In this document: positions 24,701 to 35,509 of the stretch, piece after piece
How positions within the stretch are numbered: position 1 is the stretch's first letter
Layout of the letters: each line of letters opens with the position of its first letter
Source: Macrophomina tecta
Taxonomy: Eukaryota > Ascomycota > Dothideomycetes > Botryosphaeriales > Botryosphaeriaceae
Reading direction: 5' to 3'
NCBI GenBank assembly: GCA_024180945.1
Contig: JAKSGN010000038.1
Coordinates: forward strand, 868,001-932,000
Length of the DNA stretch: 64,000 nt
Translations under genes and position numbers: made by a program
The notes under the pieces: model-generated
What the model was told of the DNA's origin: nothing
Databases searched by the model: none
Seen by the model: the letters and a program-made list of their open reading frames with translations, nothing else

Positions 24701-26694
24701 GCTGATTCGGGAACGTCCTGAAACAGTGCATGATTCGGGACGACGGTGTTCTCGGTTGATGCCTGGGCATCGTCAGATGCAGGCGTGTCCACATCTTCGT
24801 CCGATGCGAGGCCCTGGGCTTGATCGTCCAACGTACGAGCTTCGGTGGAGCTAGGACCCTCCCCGGTTTCAGGGTCCTGGTGGTCTGTGCGTTCGAGGGT
24901 GTCTGTTGGCGTAGATTCTGGGGTAAGTTGGTTTTTAACCTCAACATCCGAGTCATTTATTTGCTGCCAGCTTCCCTCGCTCTTGTCACTGTTACGTTCG
25001 CCATCCAACTCAGTGGCTTGCTCTTCAGTGGTGCCTGGCAATGAAGTAAAGCTTCGTGTTGCCTCTTCCAGATCGCGTTGGATTTCTGTCGCCAAGAACG
25101 ACTGCCCTCTTTCAGGCATGACGGGTCGTTGCTGACTGGAGTCTTCCAGCTGCTCTTCTCCATCGTCATCATCGTAGGTCCCCGCGGGGCCAACTCCATC
25201 GGACGTGCTTCCGTTCCCATGGAAAGACTTCTCGAATCCTTGAGGGTCGAAGAGCAACGGCTTAAGACGACTTTGTGGAGACGCGCCCTCAAAGACATGC
25301 TCAAGTTCCTTTGCCCAATCTCGCAACTCTTCCCATTTCTCTTGAGCTTGTTCCTGCGGGCCTTTTGCTACCCTGGCACTGATCAGCTCTAGCCAGATGA
25401 ACAACTCTCTTCTGATCATCTTCTGAGCGAGGACATCTCTTTGGGCGACGAGCGCGGCTACTTTGTCCAGCTGAGAGCGTGCAACGGCCCTGCGAATGTC
25501 ACTGTCGGGAATGCGGTCGAGCGTGCCTTGAGCAGCTTCGGGCAACTCTGCGTCGAATTCGGGATGGTCTTGGCGAACCGGCAGGTCGATATCCGCGAAA
25601 GGCTCGAGTGAGTCGTCTGAGGCATTGCTAAAACGGTCATCTTCACCAGCGCTATCGTCAGCTTCCGGAAGACCTGGTATCTCTTGCTCTTCAGCAGCGT
25701 CTTCGTCGGGATCCTGGGCTGGCTCGGCCCGAGGTAGAGCATCGTTGATGGGCTGCATGGCAGCTACGTTGATGACGGGTTGTTGTTGTACAACCCATTC
25801 GCGAATGAGGAAGATCAGGATGAAAGCGATGACGACTAGGACGGTAATGATTTGACCCTCGATGATGTCCAGGATCAAGCGGTTTATCGAGGGGTGGGAC
25901 GTCAAAGATTTGAGGAAAGAGACGTCGGAAAGTAACGAAGTTTGCCGCAGGGATATGGTCTGGGAGACGGTGGCATTGTCGGTGGAGTTTGTGAAAGAAG
26001 CATTAAAGAAGTCTGGGAAGGGACCGAGGCCGAAGAGAAACTTTTTGACCAGGACGCCTGCACTCGTGTTTATGGCGAATGTAGCTGGCATGCCGGAGAC
26101 GTCAAAAGGGGTGGCGTTGGTAGAAGCAGCACTGGCGGAAGCAGAGGTGGTAGAGGCGACAAAGCGACGGTGGTAGTTGGAGACGCGGTGCAGATCTCCA
26201 GCGAAGCCACCGTCACCACACCAGAAGAGAGCGCGCCAGATGACTCTCATACACCAGGGCAGCCACAGCAGCCATACTGAGCCGACCAAGAGCCCGCGGC
26301 ACCACGTCATCAGGTGCTTGAGCACATGTACGACAGCTCTCCGCAAAAACACGGCGGTGGGCAGAGTGCTGGGCATCTGCGGATGGTAGAGCTTGGTGAA
26401 GCGGAAGGGCGTCTTGCACAGCTCGCAGTGCTTCTTCTGGGAGTGCGAAAGCCATTCCATCAGGCAGTCCTGGTGCACAAACTTGATGCTCCCGCTGCAT
26501 TTGCACGGATAGAACAGCGGTTCCTCCTTTGTGCCTTCGCCGCGACATATCCTGCAAGTGTCCACATCATCACCCTTCTCGGAGGTCGCGGAGTTTCTCG
26601 ATGGATCGAATTCGGGGTCGTTCATAACGTCGCGGCCAGTGGCGGACGGCATGGCTGGGGGGAGGCCGTCGGCAGAGGCCATGACGCTCGGCAC
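21718..26694 (-). CDS. ssm4: Doa10/Ssm4 (MARCH6/TEB4-type) ER membrane RING-CH E3 ubiquitin ligase
   Basis: Single-exon 1658-residue protein. The N-terminal RING-CH finger (C4HC3) has ligands Cys47, Cys50, Cys64, Cys66, His74, Cys77, Cys90 and Cys93. Hydrophobic segments follow at about residues 120-150 and 275-295. A long acidic, probably disordered cytosolic stretch spans roughly 310-730. Many membrane spans then run to the C-terminus, as in the Doa10/TEB4 family. In yeast, Doa10 works with Ubc6 and Ubc7 in the ER and inner nuclear membrane to ubiquitinate misfolded and short-lived proteins for proteasomal degradation (ERAD-C). The protein is longer than the roughly 1300 residues of yeast Doa10, mainly through the acidic insert. 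It lies head-to-head with the repeat-protein gene, about 1 kb away. Identification is firm. Confidence 0.95.
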   Translation of the reverse strand: MPSVMASADGLPPAMPSATGRDVMNDPEFDPSRNSATSEKGDDVDTCRICRGEGTKEEPLFYPCKCSGSIKFVHQDCLMEWLSHSQKKHCELCKTPFRFTKLYHPQMPSTLPTAVFLRRAVVHVLKHLMTWCRGLLVGSVWLLWLPWCMRVIWRALFWCGDGGFAGDLHRVSNYHRRFVASTTSASASAASTNATPFDVSGMPATFAINTSAGVLVKKFLFGLGPFPDFFNASFTNSTDNATVSQTISLRQTSLLSDVSFLKSLTSHPSINRLILDIIEGQIITVLVVIAFILIFLIREWVVQQQPVINVAAMQPINDALPRAEPAQDPDEDAAEEQEIPGLPEADDSAGEDDRFSNASDDSLEPFADIDLPVRQDHPEFDAELPEAAQGTLDRIPDSDIRRAVARSQLDKVAALVAQRDVLAQKMIRRELFIWLELISARVAKGPQEQAQEKWEELRDWAKELEHVFEGASPQSRLKPLLFDPQGFEKSFHGNGSTSDGVGPAGTYDDDDGEEQLEDSSQQRPVMPERGQSFLATEIQRDLEEATRSFTSLPGTTEEQATELDGERNSDKSEGSWQQINDSDVEVKNQLTPESTPTDTLERTDHQDPETGEGPSSTEARTLDDQAQGLASDEDVDTPASDDAQASTENTVVPNHALFQDVPESAELQASQHQLPADASLWDRVYYWLWGDIVLADDDGTPGANEEHVVQNLADEAPFVQRDAIIGDGFDDADAPRDPEVAAAAAQAGIDIMDQDAVEDAEDLEGIMELIGMQGPLVGLFQNALFSAVLISATVAVAVWIPYLWGKVVLLSLGRPVWLFLKLPLRILSVTADFIVDSVLFLGAAAVYWSIFVLRLVLPFIGSHKSLDSAASSTRTVAESAIERVSKLFTIAGTSMNSDYLHLSISSHAALRSLQKAFSEWVSLIWTGVTDIFSRATSMESFSAVSAIGRFFDSALQLVTSMFSSFRASLPTISTTNGLSLRLDAGNGTVPAVDPTFEYWTTSDRVIAILAGYIFFAVAGGLYLKRGTPFTTSANGRRVEGVISDILQQAGGVLKVILIISIEMIAFPLYCGILLDGALLPLFEQATVSSRIDFARSSPWTAGFVHWFVGTCYMFHFALFVSMCRKIMRTGVLYFIRDPDDPTFHPVRDVLERSVTGQLRKIAFSAFVYGALVICCLGGVVWSLYYGFDGILPIHWATNDPSMEFPLDLLFFNFLTPLVIKLFKPSDGLHEMYQWWFRKCARALRLSDFLFGEKKPDERGRHVRRTWSAWFQRKHGNVDEPVIGHDRQILAEDRNTEVYFLFDGKYVRAPASDQVRIRRGQSVFVDVDVFDNRLDGKAEDDPIHGKDSGLTETVYIPPCFRFRICLFVVAIWLFAAATGVGVTVIPLLFGRRLFAQFMPEGSHINDIYAFSVGVYILGAVAYGLFHLRNIFKFMSDSARHPFNATYSTLSILGGYAKQAASVAYVYGALILVLPVLFAIFLEFYVLIPLHAYLGPGETHVIHIIQDWTLGFLYARIAARILLWNPRSLISRALQAVVRDGYLHPNARLATRAFVLPVAVFFASTLLLPLVAAQLANSTWYASAGEETKMKVYTLVYPLALGVGLSAWVAWCAVRATERWRQRIKDEVYLIGERLHNLGERRAGAGVVSAVASSQGVGVA

Positions 26695-27732
26695 GGCTGA
26701 CGACAGGCGCAGGAACTCGGACTGCTAGCCGGGGGGGTGGGGACAGGCGATGCGCAGAGCTTAGGCGGTTCTTGAGAGGGATAATGGCCTTAACGCCGGC
26801 GGTGAATGAGGCGCCTAGGGAATCATCTCAGCGCACGAAGGAGGAGAGTCAGATTAGGTGGATCTGGACAAGGCGGGAAGAAGTGGCAGGAAAAAGAAAG
26901 CTGCGACAGGTGGTGCTTGGTGGCGGAGGCTTGGAGGTTGCGGGGAGGTTGCGGCGAACGTGCAGGGAGCTCGCGGTCTGTGTCTGCGGCGCGCGGAGGG
27001 TCAGCGCGCCCGCGGAATCAACGGCCGGGCGGACGAGGAAGAAGTGGGAAGTCACGTGATGGCGGATGAAAGCCACCGACATCAAAGCCGGAGACGCGCA
27101 GGCGGCACGACACCAACCGACGGGAGCCCTTGGACAGAAGACGGGCGACGAGGTCGGGCGGCACATTGCTCGAGAGACCTACACGTCACGAGCGCATGAG
27201 CACCGCAGCGCATCGCGCGCAGCAGCTGCAGCGGCATTTGCGCAGCATGAACAGCTCCGGAGACGTGCGGCAAGACCACATGCCGTCAGGTCGCAGCTTT
27301 GTTTCATGGCCGAGGCAACAAGAAGCGCCGCCAATGTCGCTGGCCTGCTCGTCCGGCGATAGGCAGCCACTTGCATTGGCCCTGCAGGTCGCGATCTGGC
27401 TTGATAGCGAGGTGATCTGCGAGCTGGAAGGCAGGTTCGCAGGAGTTGCAGGGCTATGACGTGAATGCTTGGCCCATCCCATAGCTTGAATCCTGTCGCC
27501 AGCCTTCGCTGTGTGTGCGCGCGCGTGTGTGTGTGCGACAGACAGACAGACCCAGACCCAGACCCAGACCCGATAACCCTCTCTCCTCCATCCCATCTGC
27601 CTCCTGCCGCCAGCTTCACGACCCGCCTCCCGCTGCGGCATTGTGCAGCAGCTCTGAAGCATCGCCCACCGCCCAGCACGGACTGCGGCGCGCTGATCAA
27701 GCAAAGCACGCGCCTCCACCAGCTGCCTCGCC
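26695..27732. promoter_or_regulatory. Shared divergent promoter region of Doa10 and repeat-protein genes
   Basis: A 1.04-kb gap lies between two divergent start codons, so both promoters must be here. It is GC-rich and includes a dinucleotide/hexanucleotide tract just before the plus-strand gene. No specific factor site can be assigned. Confidence 0.5.
27511..27571. repeat. GT/GC tract followed by GACA and CCCAGA repeats
   Basis: Alternating GT and GC dinucleotides (27511-27535) pass into GACA units and then about three CCCAGA units. It lies about 160 bases upstream of the repeat-protein ATG, in its leader or promoter. Alternating purine-pyrimidine tracts can adopt left-handed DNA, but no function is shown here. 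Confidence 0.85.
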
Positions 27733-30700
27733 ATGGCCGCCTCCACCAACGGCCATGTCAAAAGGCCGAAGACCGCCGCCAGCGACCTGCGAGACCCCAA
27801 AGACATGAACGGCTCCGTCGCTCGCGCACCAAAGTCCCGCCAACCCGCCCGCCGCGGCTTCGTGCCATGGCTCCTCAGCAATGCCGTCCGGTGAGTTCCC
27901 TGGCTCCAGCCACACCACGCTTTTTGCGCTGACCTCGTTCTCAAGCGTGTCGGTGTGGTATGTCATCATTACCATGCTCTTCCGCTGCCCTAGCTCCCTT
28001 CACGATCTGTCCGACGACTCGCCCAAGCTGTGCAAGCCATACCTGACCGTGCAATCGCGTGCCGCACCCTACGTTGAGCCCTACTACAACACCTATCTTG
28101 CGCCCCACGTCGCAAAGGCCCAGCCCTACGTCGACCGCTTCAACGAACAAATCTACACGCCCTCGGCCCACTTTGCCAAGCACACATATCAGTCCTATGG
28201 CGCTCCTCGCGTCGCCCAGGCCCGCGACCTTGCTCTGGCCCAGTGGGAGAAGACGCTGAAGCCCCAGCTCCAAGTCGCTCAGACCCAGGCAAAGGCACAA
28301 TACGACGCTGCTCTCGCTCCTCATGTCGAGAAGCTGTCTGCAGCTGCCGCTCCCTACTACGACCAAGCATCCTCCGTTGTGGGTGACGCCTACAGCTCCA
28401 AGGTCCTCCCCGCATACGATGTCGTGCTTCCCCATGCTCAGAATGCCTATGCCCAAGGACGCTATTATGCCGTTGATGTCGGCTATCCATATGCCCGCTG
28501 GGGTGCCTCTGCTGTTGGAAATTTCCTGTTCCGCCAGGTCTGGCCACAGCTCAGAATCCTGTACGGAGACAACGTCGAGCCTCAGCTTATGAGGATCAAG
28601 GAAAGGCTAGGCCGCTACAAGGACGGCAAGAAAATTGAGGCTGTGGCCGAGTCCGTCGATGGGTAAGCTCCCTCCAGTTGTTCCACGCTAGCAATGCTAA
28701 CAAACCTTCTAGCTCCTCTTCTATGTCTTCAGTAGCTTCTAGCGCATCTTCTGTATCTTCCTCACTCGCTGCCTCGGCCACAGCAGAAACCTCTGCATCC
28801 ACCGCTTCCGGCAGCTCCACCGAATCCGCGGCCAAAGCCTCTAAATCCGATGTCCAAGAGCAAATCGCAACGGACCTTAGGACGTGGCAAGAGAAGTTCG
28901 CCAAGGCGGCCGACAAGGGCGCCGAGGACCTCGAAGAGCGTGTGAAGGAAATCACCGATCATCAGGTGGAAAGTCAGGCCAATGGTGTTGGTCAGGCTTT
29001 CGTCGTCCAGCTGGAGGAGACTGTGGCGTCGCAGCTTAAGGACATCAAGTCGAATATCATTAAGGCTGTTGAATCTCTCTCAGAAGAAGCGGATGAGGAT
29101 GAGATTGAGGCCACTTACGGGAGTCTGATGGGTTCTGTCCGCTCTGCCGGCCAAGCCATCAAAGAAAAGGCCCAGGCAGTCCGCTCGTGGAAACAAAGCT
29201 ATGATCGCGAAACGTTCCATCTCATCACTTCTGCCACTGACTCTACTCTTGAAGTCATCGACCATATCAGGGATCTCGGTCTGCAGGAGATTGGTATGCG
29301 TTGGGCCTGGATGGACGGTGTCACGTATAAGGACTGGACCAAGTATCACGCCTTGAAGAAGACTTTCGACGAATGGCGCAGAGAGGTCCAGGCTGTTGCT
29401 TATGAGCACCCCGGGTTTGCAACTGCCAGAGAAGAAGGTGTCAAGATTGAGGAAACCGGTATGGCCGTGGCTGAGGAGGCTGCTAAGGAGCTGGTCCGCC
29501 TGAAGGAGGTTGCCCGCTTTAAGCTTTACACCCATGACGCCTCTGATGACTTTTCGTCAACGGCTGTCCCCGCTGCTGCTGTCGAGGCGGCTCGCAGAGC
29601 CAAAAACGCCATCAAGGGAGCAGTCAGCGACGCCAGCGAAGCTGTTGCAGGGGCTTCTCAGGGTATGGCTGAGTCAATCGCTTCTAAAGCATCTAGCAGT
29701 GCCCACGACGCCGCAGCTGCTGTCAGCGACCAAGCTAATGATGCTAGCATCAAGATCAGCGAATCTGTCATTGGCACTGAACCTGGTGTTGCGGAAAAGG
29801 CTGCAACCAAGGCTTCCGAAGCTGTTCTCGGTACCCAAGATGCTACGGACAGCATTTCTTCTGTAGCCAGCTCAAGAGCCTCCGAGGCAAGCGCAAACGC
29901 GGGAGAAGCAGCCCAAAGTGTTGTTTCTGCGGCCAAGTTCAAGAAAGACCAGGCCAGCCAAGCTGTGCTTGGTTCTCCTGCTCCCCCTCCCCAGTCTATT
30001 GCCTCCAAGGCTAGTGAGGCGGTCGTTGGTTCTGAAATCCCGGCTTACGAGTCGATCGCGTCCAAGGCCAGTGAAGCCGTGATCGGTTCTGAGACTCCCG
30101 TTTACGAATCGGTCACCTCACAGGCCAGTGAAGCTATCGTTGGCAGCTCTACCCCTCTTGCAGAATCCGTAGCCTCAGAGGCATCTTCGAGCGTTGACTC
30201 CGCGTCTGCTATGGTTTCCGAGGCAGCTGCTGACTCAACTGAATCAGTTAAGAAGGTTTGGGGAGGTGCCATGGCTCAAGTCATTGTTGAGGCCAAGCAA
30301 ATCGTCTTCGAGGATGAGATTGACGACTCTGACGACGAAACCTATTCGGAGAAGATTCAGAGCATGGTAAGCGAGGCTGGTGACCGCGCTGCTGAACTTA
30401 CCAGAGCAATCAGTGAGGCCATATTGAAGCCAACGCCAACGCAGGGCTCCGTTGAGTCTGCGACCTCGCTGGCCAGCGAGCAGTACGCCAGGGCTATGGC
30501 GGCTGCCTCCAGCGTCCTCTATGGACCTGAGCAGGGCTCCGCTGAGAGCGTCGTGAGCGTGGCATCGGACAAGTACGCTCAAGCCGTAACTGCGGCATCT
30601 TATGCTATCTATGGTACTCCAACCCCCGTAATTGAGTCTCTCCGTGCCCAAGCGAGTGCTCAATACGACTCGGCTCTCAGGCTTGCGCAAGATCAGTATG

Positions 30701-32511
30701 ACCAGGCCAAGTCCGCTGTTTCTGCACAAATCTCTGGAACTCCAAAACCCGGTCACGAAGAGGCTCTTTCCTCCGTCACCGAGGCATATTCATCTTCCCT
30801 CTCTGCTGCCAGCGTCAAGCTGCAAGATGCCCTCAAATACACGGATTCGGTCAAAAGCTACGCCGCGGGCCCAACTCAAGGCGCGTGGGAGTCTGTCTCA
30901 TCGATCGCTTCTTCTCGCCTCCAGGAAGGGTTAAGTGCGGCATCTGCTCAGTAAGTTCAGCTGTCGCAGTTCTCATGCACGACGAGCTGATAAGTATTCA
31001 GATTTACGAGCGCTAAAATTGCTGTTGGTGCTCAGCCAACTCCTGTCCACCAGCAGTACATCGCCGAAGCTCAAAGGCGCTACTACGAGGGCATCGGTCT
31101 TGCTCATGCACGCTACTCCGAATTTCTGGACGCTGCTTCAACTGCTATCTATGGTACGCCTACTCCCGCGTATCAGAGTTACGCAGATGCTGCACAAAGC
31201 CAGTACACTGCTGCAGTCGCTGCAGCGTCAAGCCACCTTCAAGATGTTCTTTCTTCTGCCAGTTCCCTTGCTGGCAAGGCTGGCAAGGCTCCAGCACAAA
31301 GCGTTCTTGATTCAGCATCCTCCCAATATGATGCTGCTGTCTCAGCTGCGGCTACTTCTTTCTCTGCTGCGTCGGCACAGGCAAGCAGCGCCATCTATGG
31401 GACTTCGACTGGCGCCTTCGAGTCTGCCGCTTCAGCCGCTTCAGAGAAAGCCGAGTCTTTGGCTTCTGCTGCAAGCTCTGGTGTTATTGGCTCGGAGACT
31501 CCGTGGGGCGACTCTGTTGCTTCTCAGGCGGCACAGAATTGGGAAGCGCTGGTTTCTAAGGCTAGCGAGCAGGTTTATGGTCAACCAACCCCCTGGGCCG
31601 AGTCTCTCTACTCAAAAGCCGGTGTATACGGAGCCCAGGCTACTGCTGCCGCTGCTGCTCAGTATGATGCTGTCCAATCACTAGTCTCCGAGCTTCTTGT
31701 GGGCAAAGAGCCCGACTTCACTGAGAGCGTGATGAGTCGCTTCAGCTCTGCATACTACACTGGATATCCGGCCGTCGCATCATCCGCATCATCATACGCT
31801 AGTGAGGCTTACGAGTCTGCCTCTTCGGTCGTCTCCTCCGTCTTCACGCCTCCAGCCACTCTCGAAGCTATCCTTGATTCCGCCAATGACCAGATCAACG
31901 CTGCTGTCGACGCCGTACGCATTCAAGTTTATGGAACGGAAAAGAACGCCTACGAGAAGGCCAGTGACGCCGCCAGCAGCGCCTACAGCTCCGCATCCTC
32001 TAAGGCCAGCGAAGCCGTCTATGGTACACAGCCCGGCTACGCCGAGGCCGCTCAGAGCTCCCTGGCCGACGTCGCCTCGTCAGCCCAGCACGCCATCTCG
32101 GTCGCCATCTACGGCACCCCGACCGGTTCCGTCGAGGCCGCCACCGCCACTGCCGCCAGCGTCTACTCGTCCCTCTCCGCCGCCGTGTCCAGCGCCGCTG
32201 CCGAGAACCTCGCTGCCGCGGGCGACCGTGCAGCGGCCGTCAGCGATGCGGTTGGCGATGGCTACGCGGCTGCTGCTAGTCGCGTCAGTGAGGCGGTGTA
32301 CGGACCCCAGCAGGGCGCGCTGGAGAGCGCGACGAGTCGGCTGCAGGAGGTGGTGGAGAGTGCGAGAGCAAGACTAAGGGATTACGCGGCAGTGGCGGGG
32401 GAGGGCGCGAGCGAGCAGTTGGAGGAGGCGAGGAAGAAGGTCGAGGAAGCGGCGAGTGCGGTGAGCGGGAAGGCAGCGGAGGCGACGACAAAGGCGAGGG
32501 ATGAGTTGTAG
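27733..32511 (+). CDS. Ala/Ser-rich repeat protein with one N-terminal membrane segment
   Basis: Predicted 1540-residue protein from exons 27733-27890, 27946-28662, 28713-30950 and 31002-32511; all four keep frame. A basic N-terminus of about 52 residues precedes a short hydrophobic segment (VSVWYVIITMLF, about 54-65). Next comes a Tyr/Pro-rich part with repeated PYxxxY patterns (YVEPYYNTYLAPHVAKAQPY), then a conserved-looking segment with FRQVWPQLRILYGDNVEPQL. The remainder is a long run of degenerate amphipathic Ala/Ser helices separated by turn motifs such as IYGTPTP, VIGSETP and VYGTQPG followed by ES. Fungal proteins of this shape have been given misleading homeobox-type names; no homeodomain is visible. 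The helices resemble LEA- or perilipin-like lipid-surface helices, so a role at ER or lipid-droplet membranes is a hypothesis only. Confidence 0.85.
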
Positions 32512-33814
32512 GATTGGACCGGGAGAGATGTGTCTGACAAGAGGGACGAGGTGGTTGATGGTGATGAGATGGGAGAGATTTCGCGGATTTGGTGGTGGAA
32601 GGAAGATGGTAAGGGGTGAAGAAAGAGGGACGGTGATGTTGAAAATTTGGGATCGGCGGTAGATGGATGGAATTAATGAGGTCCGGTTGACAGCGGAATT
32701 AAGGGACGGGATTCTTTCTTTTTTTTTTTTTCTTTTTTCTTTTTTACTTCGGAATCGGTGGACGGGATGGTACGGATGGACGGACTGATGATGAAAGGCC
32801 ATGATGAACCCAAAAACACACACAGACCCACTCTCACAGACGCAGATATTTTGCTCCCTATAGTCGTAACTCTTTCTCTCCTCTTCCTACTTTTGATGAG
32901 GAAGACAATGCGCAGAAAGATGTATACTACCACTTCCTCTTATGTTTGTTTTTTTTTCTGAGGAACCTGTTTTATATCCGATCAACGTTTCTTCTCTTGT
33001 CTTTTTCTTGCTGTTTAAGTTTGATGCATCTTATCCTATTCCCAATCTTTTGATGCCGCAATTTCTCTAATGGAACGCCCATCTCGCTTTCCTTGGTTGA
33101 GGCGGATCGATGCCCTGTGAAAACAATTGAGTGGAGGGGAGTGAGCTAGGGAGGCATGGCAACCACTGTAGCAGCCATGGTACTAATAAAGGAGATTTTA
33201 TTCCCATTGTCGATGACAATGTCACTCTCGTTTGCTGAAATTATAAAACGGGACCGGTGAAGGTCTGGTTAGGTACTCCTCGCTCCCTGTTTTCCGCAGT
33301 GATGATGGCGGGAACTATTGGACTCCCTAGTGGGAAATCGGATATCAAGAAGGTTATCTGAAAAAGTAAACACTGCATGAGCGGGATAGAACGGTGAGTT
33401 GAGCTAAAGCACTAAAGTGCGCATATTCGAGTGTCAAGGAAGGTTTCAAGAACCAGCCGGCCATGAAGTTTCATGCTCTCCTATCACGTGCCTTTAATCG
33501 CTTCAATATTCAATCAACCAGGCCTTTTAGATTAATTAATTGACAAAATGACGGCTTCGTGATTGTTGGAATATTTGATTCACAAGTGTTTTATCCCGTT
33601 ATACAACTATTTAATCAAGCTAGCGAGTCACACCACTATTTTACTGAGTTAGCTAGTGTAGGTATAAGAGGAGCCCTCAGGGCCTCGCTCTTCCTAGGCA
33701 TGCGAATTAACATCATCAATTGTACGGGCTTGTCCAAAGAGTCTTTCTAACAGTGATTAATTAATTAAGTTGCCAAGACCTCAATTTTTATCGCAATCGG
33801 TTGAAAGTGGTTGA
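32512..33814. other. 3' region of repeat gene and AT-rich intergenic DNA
   Basis: The first 500 bases are probably the 3' untranslated region and include T-rich tracts at 32718-32745 and 32946-32958. Beyond 33.1 kb the DNA is AT-richer, with two TTAATTAATT-type patches near 33531-33545 and 33754-33768. No gene was seen. Confidence 0.55.
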
Positions 33815-33958
33815 GTTGTTTACTACCCTGGCGAGAATGCGCTTACTATCCTCAATATCACTGCTGAGAAGTTTGGCCGCGGTGGCATGAGGCAGATCCA
33901 CTACTACAGCCTCAAGCCCTTCGATGACCAGGACGCTTTGGAGGCTGGGAACTCTTAG
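33815..33958 (+). pseudogene. Short C-terminal gene relic, family unknown
   Basis: A 47-codon frame follows directly after an in-frame TGA and ends in TAG. It reads VVYYPGENALTILN, then GGMRQIHYYSLKPFDDQD. Its composition is protein-like, unlike the surrounding AT-rich non-coding DNA. It has no start codon or obvious splice acceptor in place, so it looks like the 3' end of a gene whose rest has been lost. I do not recognise the family. Confidence 0.45.
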
Positions 33959-34270
33959 CCGGTTGCTTCTATACAGGCTCTTGAACCGAGTGCATTCGAT
34001 GACCGTTAAGCAAAATGTATGTAAAGCTGAAGGAGAGGGTGTATTCTACCAGGCTCTGTAAGAATAGGTAGGTAGGCTTGTTCATATACATGACTGAAGA
34101 CAGCATAACCAAGGGACTGTGAGTATCTGAGGCAGTGAGGATCCGAGGGTGCTGGTAAGAATTGATGCCCTCCGTGTTTCGAGATGAATATTCGGAAGAT
34201 GGCAATGCATGAGACGTTAAGGAGATAATCTGACGGGTTCTTATTCCAGAGAGGTCACAGCAACGAAACC

Positions 34271-35509
34271 TTATGTTGTTGGAAGGTGAACTACCTCCAC
34301 ACACTGCAGGCGGGGCAGGTTCTCATTCTCCAACAGCGCAGAAACGCAATTCTGCCAGTGCGATGTGTCCTTTTCGAGACAATTGATAGTAAGAGACTCC
34401 AGAGAGGGCGGGAAATCATTTGCGTTCAAGCTTTGGCCATCTTTAAAGCTTGCATTGAAGAATGCCCCGCTGATGCGTATGTGTCGTAATTTTGCAAAGC
34501 TTCTGAGAGAAGGCATCGGCGGAGTATCAGGAATAGACTCAGGGTCCATGTGGCACTCCAGCGAAAGTGATTGAAGACATGATCTGTGCAATCGTAGTGC
34601 ATTTACGACGCCTTCGATGTCAAGAGGGCTGTCGCGGTCTTCAACCGGATCCCAAATATACTTGGCGAACTTCAGTTCCTTAACAAGACGCATGGAACTC
34701 TCAAGAAGTTTGCTGTGAGAGGAACGAGGACGGATGACAAGAGTTTCGATCGGGCTTATCTTTTCCAACCAATATGGTAGACCCTCTCTCGTCTCGGTAA
34801 GGTGGTGCAGTTCGGCGGTGCGAAGAAACGGCAACATAGTAACCTCCCAGAAACGGTAGTCGCCCGTGTAAACAGAGTTTGGCGACTCTCGCACAATGAA
34901 GCGCCGGAGAGAAGGGAGAGCGTTGAGTTGACCATTCCGGGGGTCGTGTTGGATGGACCAGGAGATGAGGCGCACAATCCAGGAAACGTAGGCGCGGCCA
35001 AAGCTGAAATTGCCGTACGCTATGTCGACCGTCTCCAGACTAGGTGATATTGCCATCAAAAAGGCGATCTGGGCCTCGTATTCTTGGCTTTCTAGGCTTT
35101 TGATCCACAAAGCCCTTTCGCGTTCGCTGAACAAGTCAAGTTCTTGTACACGCTTGACTAGTCGGTCCCTCAAATCCTGGCCATAATCATACTGTTGATT
35201 CATGTTGATGGGGCCTAGATACTCCCCGATTACGAGGATACGTAGATGGCTCGAGAGAATAGGCTCTCGAACGAGGGACGAGATAAACTGGCTCAGTGAT
35301 CGGGGATCATTGTCGTTCACAAAAACGCGGTACAACAACGGTTTTCCAATCTTATAAAACTTCTTGGAAACAAGACAGAAGTCATAGACGAGAGGCCTCC
35401 TGAGCTTCTGGTAGCAAGGATTTGCTCTGTTATCGTAGGTAGTGGGAACAACATGCACTGCAATTTTCTCCAAGAGAGCTTCTGGAAGGTCGGTTAATGT
35501 CGTTTTCAT
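34271..35509 (-). CDS. F-box-like / leucine-rich protein
   Basis: Single-exon frame of 412 residues from the ATG at 35507-35509. An upstream in-frame ATG near 35668 would add 53 hydrophobic and basic residues, but the F-box-like start LTDLPEALLEKIAVHV follows the internal ATG directly, as is usual for fungal F-box proteins. The motif continues with YDFCLVSKKFYKIGKPLLYR, the usual second half of an F-box. The rest has irregular Leu-rich segments (SLETVDIAYG, LRHIRISG, SLESLTINCL) suggesting degenerate leucine-rich repeats. F-box proteins normally link substrates to SCF (Skp1-Cullin1) ubiquitin ligases; the substrate cannot be inferred. It is next to RIP-like DNA, typical of an accessory gene. 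Confidence 0.75.
   Translation of the reverse strand: MKTTLTDLPEALLEKIAVHVVPTTYDNRANPCYQKLRRPLVYDFCLVSKKFYKIGKPLLYRVFVNDNDPRSLSQFISSLVREPILSSHLRILVIGEYLGPINMNQQYDYGQDLRDRLVKRVQELDLFSERERALWIKSLESQEYEAQIAFLMAISPSLETVDIAYGNFSFGRAYVSWIVRLISWSIQHDPRNGQLNALPSLRRFIVRESPNSVYTGDYRFWEVTMLPFLRTAELHHLTETREGLPYWLEKISPIETLVIRPRSSHSKLLESSMRLVKELKFAKYIWDPVEDRDSPLDIEGVVNALRLHRSCLQSLSLECHMDPESIPDTPPMPSLRSFAKLRHIRISGAFFNASFKDGQSLNANDFPPSLESLTINCLEKDTSHWQNCVSALLENENLPRLQCVEVVHLPTT

Noticed and set aside
29510..32377. Additional plus-strand frames inside the repeat-protein gene
   Set aside because: They are frame shadows of the Ala/Ser-rich repeats. The chosen exons have the conserved spacing motifs and consistent splice phases.
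33531..33772. TTAATTAATT patches 220 bp apart as transposon ends
   Set aside because: The patches are palindromic simple sequence. The similarity does not extend into the flanks, and no target duplication is visible.
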